DNA of 64,000 bases from the NCBI GenBank assembly GCA_020848655.1, contig JADLHU010000162.1, positions 62,001 to 126,000 of the forward strand. Reading direction: 5' to 3'. Under the pieces are notes generated by a model. The model was not told the DNA's origin, made no database searches, and was given only the letters and a program-made list of their open reading frames with translations. Below, piece after piece: positions 42,245-49,401 of this stretch. A program made the position numbers and the translations under genes. The stretch is from Novosphingobium sp. GTDB lineage: Bacteria; Pseudomonadota; Alphaproteobacteria; Sphingomonadales; Sphingomonadaceae. Position 1 is the stretch's first letter; the number at the start of each line of letters is the position of its first letter.

Positions 42245-43786
42245 ATGGCGACACAGGCGATGGGAACGGCCGCCGCGCCGATGATCGCGCCATCGCGCCG
42301 CGCCCTGGCCGGGCTGGTGCTGGCGGCCGGCAATTTCATGGTGGTGCTGGACCTTAGCATCGCCAACGTATCGGTGCCGCATATCGCCGGTGACCTGGGC
42401 ATTTCCATGGATCAGGGCGCCTGGATCATCACGTCCTATGCCGTGGCCGAGGCGATCTGCGTGCCGTTGACCGGCTGGATCGCCCAGCGCTTTGGCGCGG
42501 TGCGCGCCTTCGTGCTGGCGATGCTGGGCTTCGGCCTGTTTTCGGCGATGTGCGGCCTGTCGATTTCGCTGACCATGCTGGTCGTCTGCCGCATCGGCCA
42601 GGGCCTGTGCGGCGCGCCGCTGATGCCGATATCGCAAACCCTGATGCTGCGCGTCTTCCCGCCCGAACAGCGCGGCATGGCGATGGGCATCTGGGCGATG
42701 ACCACGCTGGCAGGGCCGGCGATGGGTCCGATCATCGGCGGCACGATCAGCGACAACCTGAGCTGGCACTGGATATTCCTGATCAACATCCCGCTGGCGG
42801 TGCTGTGCGCCGCTGCGGCCTGGTGGCTGCTGCGCGGCGTGGAAACGCCCACGCGCAAGCTGCCGATCGATGGGATCGGGCTGATCCTGCTGGTGTTCTG
42901 GATCGGCGCCTTGCAGATCATGCTCGATATCGGGCGCGATCATGATTGGTTCGCCGATCCGTTGATCGTGGCGCTGGCGATCATGGCCTTCCTGGGGTTC
43001 CTGGTCTTCGTGATCTGGGAACTGACCGAGGAACACCCGATCGTGAACTTGCGCATTTTCGCAAATCGATCGTTCAGCGCGGGCGTGTTCACGCTGGCGC
43101 TTTCGTTCGGCGCCTATTTCGCGGGGATTGTGATCATCCCGCAATGGTTGCAGACCTCGCTGGGCTATACCGCCACGCTGGCCGGGCTGACCACCGCGTT
43201 CGCCGCCATGGCGGCGATCACCACCTCGCAAATCGCCGCGCGGATGCTGACGCGCGCCGATCCGCGCCTGATGGTGTCGCTGGCGGTGGGCTGGCTGGGG
43301 CTGATGACCCTGCTGCGCGTCGGCTGGACGACCAATGCCGATTTCTGGACGCTTTCGCTGCCGCAACTGCTTCAGGGCTTCGGCATGTCGTTCTTCATGA
43401 TCCCGCTGACGGTCATCTCGCTGAGCACGATCAAGCCGCAGGACATGGCATCGGCGACGGGGCTGCAAAGCTTCGTGCGCACGCTGGCGCTGGCCGTGTC
43501 GACGTCATTGGCGCTGTCCATCTGGGGCAATGCGCAGCGCACGTCGCACAACGCGCTGGCCGATACGCTGCAACCCGATGCGACCATGGCCACGCTTTCC
43601 GCGCAAGGCATGTCGACCGAGCAGGCCCGGCAGGTCATTGCCAGTATGGTCGATCAGGAAGCGACGACGCTGGCGCTGAACCACACGTTCCTGATCAGCG
43701 CCGTCGTGCTGTTCGTGGCGGCCGGGCTGATCTGGCTGTCGCCGCGCCCCCGGCCATCGGGAACGCCGATCGAAGGCGCGCACTGA
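42245..43786 (+). CDS. emrB: EmrB-like MFS exporter (DHA2, 14 helices)
   Basis: A 513-residue DHA2-family transporter with about 14 membrane helices. TM1 region: FMVVLDLSIANVSVPHIAG, then GAWIITSYAVAEAICVPLTGWIAQRFG, typical of EmrB/QacA. ATG 42245 is preferred over the earlier frame start at 42158. It should expel drugs or uncoupler-like compounds through EmrA and NodT to the outside. Last gene of the operon, convergent with the ASFNRGGD protein gene. Confidence 0.93.
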   Translation: MATQAMGTAAAPMIAPSRRALAGLVLAAGNFMVVLDLSIANVSVPHIAGDLGISMDQGAWIITSYAVAEAICVPLTGWIAQRFGAVRAFVLAMLGFGLFSAMCGLSISLTMLVVCRIGQGLCGAPLMPISQTLMLRVFPPEQRGMAMGIWAMTTLAGPAMGPIIGGTISDNLSWHWIFLINIPLAVLCAAAAWWLLRGVETPTRKLPIDGIGLILLVFWIGALQIMLDIGRDHDWFADPLIVALAIMAFLGFLVFVIWELTEEHPIVNLRIFANRSFSAGVFTLALSFGAYFAGIVIIPQWLQTSLGYTATLAGLTTAFAAMAAITTSQIAARMLTRADPRLMVSLAVGWLGLMTLLRVGWTTNADFWTLSLPQLLQGFGMSFFMIPLTVISLSTIKPQDMASATGLQSFVRTLALAVSTSLALSIWGNAQRTSHNALADTLQPDATMATLSAQGMSTEQARQVIASMVDQEATTLALNHTFLISAVVLFVAAGLIWLSPRPRPSGTPIEGAH

Positions 43787-43832
43787 CCTGTGATCGGGGA
43801 TTGGCCCGCAGCGCCGCCCCGGCGATCCGTAT

Positions 43833-44729
43833 TCAGGCGAACGTGAGCAAGGCCGTGGGATCGCCGGTGATCACCTGGTCCCCGATGCGAAACTGCCCCA
43901 GCGCCTCGTTGTAGATCAGCGTCCGGTCGCCATCGGCGAAATCCAGGGTAAGCCCGACCGGGCCGACGGGGATCGTCAGGTCGAGGTGGGAACTGGGTGT
44001 CGATGACGTCAGGTGAACCGATGATCCGGTGACCGACGCGACCAGATCGGCCGCATTTGCGGGCAGCGTCAGGGTGTCCCCGCCGCGATTGAAGGATGCG
44101 TCGAACACCGCCTTTCCGATCTGGAAGGTCACGTGCTCTGCCTCGTTCGTGCCGGAGATGATGATCTGATTCGCCGACACGATGGTCTGGCTGTCAGCCG
44201 ACAGAAATAACCTGTGAACCGCGTTAAAGTTCGGCACGTCAGGCCCGAGCCAATTTCCATCGAACGGCGGAGACTGAATCGCGGCTGGAACGGCATCGAC
44301 GATCTGATCGCCGATCAGCATGTTTCCCGTCGCGCTGTCGAACCGGAGGAAACGGATATCGTCGTCGATGATGATCACCAGACTTTGCCCCACGGGCACG
44401 ATGACGTGGGTATCCCCCTTGTCGAGCGTGGCATTCGATCCGCTGCGACCGATTTGCCAGTCCTGGGCCAGGCCGGCCAGGCGAAGTACGTCGCCGCCAC
44501 GGTTGAACGAGGCGTCCAGCATGATGGTGCCGGGAACATCGCGGACATTGATGGAATCGTCGGAAAGCGTGCCGGTGATCGTTCCGCTGCCACCGATACC
44601 AATTCCGCTGGAGGGCGCGAGGAACACGCGAAAGCCATCACCGGGCACGGGCGCTGGCGTGACTGGCCCCGCCGGTTCTTCAAGGAACAGCATATTGGGC
44701 AAGGCGTTCGTTTCACCGGTTATCGCCAT
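43833..44729 (-). CDS. Uncharacterised two-repeat protein with ASFNRGGD motif
   Basis: A 298-residue acidic protein without cysteine. It contains two related halves 138 residues apart: LDASFNRGGDVLRL (72-84) ... NMLIGDQIV, and FDASFNRGGDTLTL (209-222) ... QFRIGDQVITG. Each half is beta-rich with Gly/Ser/Asp/Asn turns, as in surface or secreted repeat domains. There is no N-terminal signal peptide, and the C-terminus is hydrophobic (PTALLTFA), which would fit type I secretion but does not prove it. I do not recognise a characterised family. Convergent with emrB, with 46 bp between the ends. Confidence 0.8.
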   Translation of the reverse strand: MAITGETNALPNMLFLEEPAGPVTPAPVPGDGFRVFLAPSSGIGIGGSGTITGTLSDDSINVRDVPGTIMLDASFNRGGDVLRLAGLAQDWQIGRSGSNATLDKGDTHVIVPVGQSLVIIIDDDIRFLRFDSATGNMLIGDQIVDAVPAAIQSPPFDGNWLGPDVPNFNAVHRLFLSADSQTIVSANQIIISGTNEAEHVTFQIGKAVFDASFNRGGDTLTLPANAADLVASVTGSSVHLTSSTPSSHLDLTIPVGPVGLTLDFADGDRTLIYNEALGQFRIGDQVITGDPTALLTFA

Positions 44730-44857
44730 TTGCCTGAAATCCCGCTGTCTATTCTGCCATTTCGCAGCAGACTATCGATTATTTCGCATCGAACAAGTCG
44801 ATATATCCGAAACGGTGCCTGTTCGTTGCTCGCCGGTCCTGGAATATACGAAACGAA

Positions 44858-44883
44858 AAGGGCGAGCCTTGCGGCCCGCCCTT
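44858..44883 (-). terminator. Rho-independent terminator after the CsgG-like gene
   Basis: On the minus strand AAGGGCGGGCC-GCAA-GGCTCGCCCTT forms an 11-bp stem (one G-U pair) closed by a GNRA tetraloop and followed by TTTTCG. It sits 27 bases past the CsgG-like stop. Confidence 0.85.
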
Positions 44884-44909
44884 CGCAGTCTTGCCGATGT
44901 GTTTGGCGT

Positions 44910-45695
44910 TTATTGCGCGCGCGGTGCCGCTGCCGAGGCGTCCTCGGGCAATCCGCCAAGCTGGGTGACCAGCTTGGTATAGGCATCGAGGTAGGCCAGC
45001 ACGATGATCTGGCCGATCGCCGTGTCCTGGTAGCCGCCGCCGCCCGCCCCGGCGAACGTGCCCCAGAAGCTGCCGCCGCCGGCGCCGCCGCCGAAGCTGA
45101 CGTCGGACTTGCGGGCATAGCCTTCGACCAGCGCTTCTTCCTCGGTCGTGCGGGCGTTGACGATCGACAGCGTGACGTTGGCTTCGCCCTTCTTCACGTT
45201 GATGCTGCCCGCGATGGCGCCGAAGCCCCGGCCGAACAGGCCGCCGCCGATGCTGCCCAGCACCGCGCCGGCGCCGCCGCCGCCCGAATTGCGGTTGGCG
45301 CTGACGATGTTGGGTTCAAGGAAATAGTCCGCCGCGCGCACCTGGCCCCGGCCCAGGTTGGAGCCGCGCTGCAACTCGCCGCTGTCGGCCAGTTCGCGCT
45401 CCATCGCCCGGCTCTGCATCGAGCGGCCGCGATTGACCAGCGTGAAGCAGCCCGACTGCTGCACGAAGACGCGCAGGATCGCTTCCGGGCTGCCCAGGTT
45501 GTATTCGCGCCACCACTGGTTGTCCGGCTCGACGATGGCCAGCGCGCCGAGCCGGCGGGTGCAGCGCGGAATCTGCTGCGTTTCGCGGGTCTGCTGCTGG
45601 CGCGCCGAAGACCCCTTGGTATCCTTGGCCCAGCCGGTCGCCGTGCCCCCCAGAGCGAGCGCGACAGCGGCTGCTCCACAGACGAACTTCCTCAT
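44910..45695 (-). CDS. CsgG/HfaB-like exported protein
   Basis: A 261-residue exported protein from the ATG at 45695, marked by AAGGAG 8 bases upstream (the track merges it with an upstream frame). Signal peptide: KFVCGAAAVALALGGTATGWA. The body recalls CsgG/HfaB proteins: ILRVFVQQSGCFTLVNRGRSMQSRAMERELADSGE, ADYFLEPNIVSANR and SGGGGAGAVLGSIGGGLFGRGFGAIAGS. No lipobox cysteine is seen at the usual place, unlike E. coli CsgG. A role in the envelope (a pore, or holdfast/curli-type export) is possible but not shown; no curli or holdfast gene is nearby. Confidence 0.7.
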   Translation of the reverse strand: MRKFVCGAAAVALALGGTATGWAKDTKGSSARQQQTRETQQIPRCTRRLGALAIVEPDNQWWREYNLGSPEAILRVFVQQSGCFTLVNRGRSMQSRAMERELADSGELQRGSNLGRGQVRAADYFLEPNIVSANRNSGGGGAGAVLGSIGGGLFGRGFGAIAGSINVKKGEANVTLSIVNARTTEEEALVEGYARKSDVSFGGGAGGGSFWGTFAGAGGGGYQDTAIGQIIVLAYLDAYTKLVTQLGGLPEDASAAAPRAQ

Positions 45696-45841
45696 TGATC
45701 GAACTCCTTGCCAATCCAGTTCGCGACGGTGACGCACAGGTCTGCCTGTTCCCGTAACGCCGCACTCGAAATAGCGCCCATGATCAGGCTCATACCCGCG
45801 TTCGCGGTCCGCGCAAACGCCTAAAGCGCGGCCGTTGTGCT

Positions 45842-46702
45842 TCAAGGGGCCGGGGCCACGGCCAGGTTGTCGATCAGGCGCGCCCGGCCGATGCGCGCGG
45901 CCACCAGCAGGCGGGCAGGGACCGCGCCCGGCCGATCGATCGCGGCAAGCGAATCGGCATCGCGCAGTTCGGCATAGTCGACCGCGGTGAATCCCCCCGC
46001 GATCAGCGCGGTGGACAGCGTGGCGAGCGTGGCGGGCACATCCGCGCCGCGTTCGATCGCGGCCACGGCATCGGCCATGGCGCGGGGCAGTGTGGCGGCC
46101 TGCGCGCGTTGTTCCGCCGTCAGGTAGGCGTTGCGCGAACTCATCGCGAGGCCGTCCGCCTCGCGCACGGTGGGCACGCCCAGGATGCGATCGACATGCG
46201 GGCGCACCAGATCGAGATCGCGCGCCATGCGGCGGATCACGGCGAGTTGCTGCCAGTCCTTTTCGCCGAACAGCGCCACGTCGGGGCGGACCTGGTTGAA
46301 CAGTTTGCAGACCACGGTGGCGACGCCATCGAAATGGCCCGGCCGCGCCGCGCCGCACAGCCCGTCGCTGACGCCGGAAACCGAAATGTTGGTGGCGAAG
46401 CCCGCCGGGTACATGCCCTCTGCCGTGGGTGTCCAGACCAGCGAGACGCCTTCGCCGCGCAGCAGGTCCAGGTCGCGCTCGCGCGGGCGGGGATAGGCGG
46501 CCAGATCCTCGTTCGCGCCGAATTGCAGCGGGTTGACGAAGATCGACACGGCAACGTGGGCGGCGTGCCGCCGCGCCGCGCGCACCAGCGTCAGATGGCC
46601 TTCATGCAGCGCGCCCATCGTGGGGACCAGCGCCAGCGGGCCGTCGCGGCGAAGCTGGCTTGCCGCACTGCGCAGTGGATCAAGGCCTTCGATGGTTTGC
46701 AT
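45842..46702 (-). CDS. panC: Pantoate--beta-alanine ligase (pantothenate synthetase)
   Basis: Joins pantoate and beta-alanine to give pantothenate, the CoA precursor. The 286 residues show LVPTMGALHEGHLTLVRAAR (ATP HIGH-like motif), VSIFVNPLQFGANEDLAAYPR, LFGEKDWQQLAVIRRMARDL and AMSSRNAYL (KMSKS-like), all standard for PanC. Divergent from mipZ with a 122-bp gap. No panB or panD is adjacent. Confidence 0.97.
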   Translation of the reverse strand: MQTIEGLDPLRSAASQLRRDGPLALVPTMGALHEGHLTLVRAARRHAAHVAVSIFVNPLQFGANEDLAAYPRPRERDLDLLRGEGVSLVWTPTAEGMYPAGFATNISVSGVSDGLCGAARPGHFDGVATVVCKLFNQVRPDVALFGEKDWQQLAVIRRMARDLDLVRPHVDRILGVPTVREADGLAMSSRNAYLTAEQRAQAATLPRAMADAVAAIERGADVPATLATLSTALIAGGFTAVDYAELRDADSLAAIDRPGAVPARLLVAARIGRARLIDNLAVAPAP

Positions 46703-46824
46703 GGCGCCATCCCCTCCGATAAGACCCGGCGCATCGGCCAGGCCGCGTCCGCCCTAAACCCGGCACGCGGTGGGCCGCAACATCTTGATCCGGCAACCAC
46801 CTGAAGAAAGCGAACATCAGCCTC

Positions 46825-47637
46825 GTGTCACCGCATCGCATCGTCTTCGCCAACGAGAAGGGCGGCACCGGCAAGTCCACCACCGCCGTCCATGTCGCCA
46901 TCGCGCTGGCCTATCAGGGCGCGAAAGTGGCCGCGATCGATCTCGACCCGCGCCAGCGCACGCTGCACCGCTATCTCGAAAACCGCGCCGAAACCGAAAA
47001 GCGGCGCGGCATCACGCTGCCCAATGCCCGGTTCGACGTGTTCAACGGCACCACGGTGGCAGAGCTGGACGCGATGGCGCAGGAACTGGGCGAAGGGCAG
47101 GATTTCCTGCTGTTCGACACGCCGGGCCGCGACGATGATTTCGCCCGCCACGCCGCCACCACCGCCGATACGCTGGTCACGCCGTTGAACGACAGTTTCG
47201 TCGATTTCGACCTGATCGGGCAGGTCGATGCCGAAACCTTCAAGGTCCGCCGGTTGTCGTTCTATGCCGAACTGATCTGGGAAGCGCGCAAGAAGCGCGC
47301 GATGGCCACGATCCGCGATCAGCGCCGCGAGATGGACTGGGTGGTGGTGCGCAACCGCACCCAGCACGTCGAGGCGCGCAACATGCGCCGCCTCGACGGC
47401 GCGCTGACCGAACTGTCCAAGCGCGTCGGCTTTCGCATCGCCAACGGCTTGTCCGAACGCGTCATCTATCGCGAACTGTTCCCGTCGGGGCTGACCTTGC
47501 TCGACAAGGGGCACCTGGGCGAACTGGGCACCAGCCATCTCGTCGCCCGGCAGGAACTGCGCGCGCTGCTGGCGGGGCTGAACCTGCCGATGCCGGCGCG
47601 GCCGCAGGCCGAAATGGCCCTGGCCCCGGAAGGCTGA
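46825..47637 (+). CDS. mipZ: Division plane positioning ATPase MipZ
   Basis: A 270-residue ParA/MinD-type ATPase. Deviant Walker A NEKGGTGKSTTAVHVAIAL, IDLDPRQRTLHRYLENR, FLLFDTPGRDDDFARHAA and TPLNDSFVDFDLIGQVD match MipZ of alphaproteobacteria, as does the late VGFRIANGLSERVIYRELFPSGLTLLD. MipZ forms a gradient from the poles with ParB and prevents FtsZ polymerisation away from midcell. Start GTG at 46825. It is followed after 8 bp by the J-domain gene. Confidence 0.95.
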   Translation: MSPHRIVFANEKGGTGKSTTAVHVAIALAYQGAKVAAIDLDPRQRTLHRYLENRAETEKRRGITLPNARFDVFNGTTVAELDAMAQELGEGQDFLLFDTPGRDDDFARHAATTADTLVTPLNDSFVDFDLIGQVDAETFKVRRLSFYAELIWEARKKRAMATIRDQRREMDWVVVRNRTQHVEARNMRRLDGALTELSKRVGFRIANGLSERVIYRELFPSGLTLLDKGHLGELGTSHLVARQELRALLAGLNLPMPARPQAEMALAPEG

Positions 47638-47645
47638 GCAGGCGC

Positions 47646-47942
47646 GTGAAATTCCTCCTCTTCCTGGCCCTGGCGGTGCTGGCGTTCCGCCTGGTCATGG
47701 GCCGCTGGCCGTGGCAGCCGGGGCGCGGCGGCAAGCGCGTGACGGCGAAGGCGCGCGCGCAGGCGCAGGCTCTGCTGGGCGTTGCGCCCGGCGCGCCGCG
47801 CACCGAGATCATCGAAGCGCATCGCCGGCTGATCGGCATGGTCCACCCGGACCGCGGCGGCACCAGCGACCTGGTCCATGAAGCCAACGCCGCGCGCGAC
47901 TTGCTGCTGGCCGATATCGCGATCGCTTCCGACGCGCGGTGA
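47646..47942 (+). CDS. Small membrane-anchored J-domain protein
   Basis: A 98-residue protein starting at GTG 47646. One N-terminal membrane helix (FLLFLALAVLAFRLVMG) and a short C-terminal J domain (QALLGVAPGAPRTEIIEAHRRLIGMVHPDRGGTSDLVHEANAARDLLL) with the essential HPD. The layout is that of Tim14/Pam18-type proteins, which stimulate an Hsp70 at a membrane. It lies between mipZ and a phosphohexomutase gene, and its stop overlaps the next start (GTGATG). Confidence 0.88.
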   Translation: MKFLLFLALAVLAFRLVMGRWPWQPGRGGKRVTAKARAQAQALLGVAPGAPRTEIIEAHRRLIGMVHPDRGGTSDLVHEANAARDLLLADIAIASDAR

Positions 47943-49348
47943 TGGCGCACCGCTTCGATCCCACCATTCTCAGGGAATACGATATCCGCGGCGTCGTGGG
48001 GCAGACGCTGGGCGCCGACGATGCCCATGCCGTGGGCCGCAGCTTCGCCACGGTGCTGCGCCGGGCGGGCGGGCGCAAGCTGGCGGTCGGTTATGACGGG
48101 CGGCTCGGTTCGCCGATGCTCGAAGCGGCGCTGGTCGCCGGGGTGCGCGCCAGCGGCGTCGATGTGGTGCGGATCGGCATGGGGCCGACGCCGATGCTCT
48201 ACTACGCAGAAGCCTCAGCGCAGGATCTGGATGGCGGCATCCAGATAACCGGCAGCCATAATCCCGCCGATCACAATGGCTTCAAGCTGGTGATGCAGGG
48301 CGGCGCGTTCTTCGGCCCAAACATCCAGGCGCTGGGCCGGATGGCGGCGCAGGGCGACTGGCTGGACGGCGCGGGCGCCTGCGAGGAGCGCGATGTCCTG
48401 CCCGCCTATGTGGAGCGCTTGCTGGCCGGGGTGGCCGGGATCGATCGGGCCGCGCTGGCCGGCCTGCGCATCGGCTGGGACGCCGGCAACGGCGCGGCCG
48501 GGCCGGCGCTGGAACGGCTCACCGCCGCATTGCCGGGCGAGCATCATCTGCTGTTCACGAAGGTCGACGGTCATTTTCCGAACCACCATCCAGATCCCAC
48601 CGTTGAGGCCAACCTGGCAGACCTGAAGGCGCTGGTCCTGGCCAGGCACCTCGATTTTGGAGTGGCTTTCGATGGCGATGCCGACCGGATCGGCGTGGTC
48701 GACGCGCGTGGCCGCGTGATCCAGGGCGATCAGTTGCTGGCGATCTTTGCCGAGGACGTGCTGCGCGCGCGGCCCGGCGCCACGGTTATCGCCGATGTGA
48801 AGGCTTCGGGCGCGCTGTTCGCGCGGATCGCGGAGCTGGGCGGCCGGCCGCTGATGTGGAAAAGCGGGCACAGCCACATCAAGTCCAAAATGAAGGCGGT
48901 TGGCGCGCCGCTGGGCGGGGAAATGAGCGGCCACGTCTTCTTCGCCGACCAGTTCTACGGTTTCGACGATGGGCTTTACGCCGCCGTGCGGCTGATCGCG
49001 GCTTCGCTGCGGCTGGGCCGCAGCGTCACCCGGTTGCACGATGCCATGCCGGCGATGGTCAACACGCCGGAACTGCGCTTCCACGTGGATGAGGCGCGCA
49101 AGTTCGCGGTGATCGAGGAAGTGCGCGATCGGCTGGCGGCTGCGGGCGATGGCGATGTCGTCGCCATCGATGGCGTGCGCGTGACCACGCCCGACGGCTG
49201 GTGGCTGCTACGCGCCTCGAACACGCAGGACGTCCTGGTGGCGCGGGCCGAAAGCACCGACGCGGCGGGGCTGGCGCGCCTGCTCGCCCGGATCGACGCA
49301 CAACTGGCCGCCTCGGGCCTGTCGCGGGGCGATCCGGGGGGCCACTGA
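47942..49348 (+). CDS. Phosphomannomutase/phosphoglucomutase
   Basis: A 468-residue alpha-D-phosphohexomutase. Catalytic serine loop QITGSHNPADHNGFK, metal loop AFDGDADRIGVVD and sugar-binding GGEMSGHVFF are all intact. It interconverts mannose or glucose 1- and 6-phosphates and so feeds the glucose-1-phosphate used by RfbF and other glycan pathways. The track starts at GTG 47939; the ATG at 47942 (TGATG overlap) is equally good and chosen here. In the AlgC/ManB class; the substrate mix is not determinable. Confidence 0.93.
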   Translation: MAHRFDPTILREYDIRGVVGQTLGADDAHAVGRSFATVLRRAGGRKLAVGYDGRLGSPMLEAALVAGVRASGVDVVRIGMGPTPMLYYAEASAQDLDGGIQITGSHNPADHNGFKLVMQGGAFFGPNIQALGRMAAQGDWLDGAGACEERDVLPAYVERLLAGVAGIDRAALAGLRIGWDAGNGAAGPALERLTAALPGEHHLLFTKVDGHFPNHHPDPTVEANLADLKALVLARHLDFGVAFDGDADRIGVVDARGRVIQGDQLLAIFAEDVLRARPGATVIADVKASGALFARIAELGGRPLMWKSGHSHIKSKMKAVGAPLGGEMSGHVFFADQFYGFDDGLYAAVRLIAASLRLGRSVTRLHDAMPAMVNTPELRFHVDEARKFAVIEEVRDRLAAAGDGDVVAIDGVRVTTPDGWWLLRASNTQDVLVARAESTDAAGLARLLARIDAQLAASGLSRGDPGGH

Positions 49349-49382
49349 ACTATCGACACCATTCCCGCTCGCGCGCATGGAA

Positions 49383-49401
49383 GCGGGGTGAGTGACCCCG
49401 C
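49383..49401 (+). promoter_or_regulatory. Hairpin over the helicase start codon
   Basis: GCGGGGT-gagtg-ACCCCGC is a perfect 7-bp inverted repeat containing the GTG start at 49388 and part of the upstream G-rich ribosome site. If folded in mRNA it would hide the start. Confidence 0.5.
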
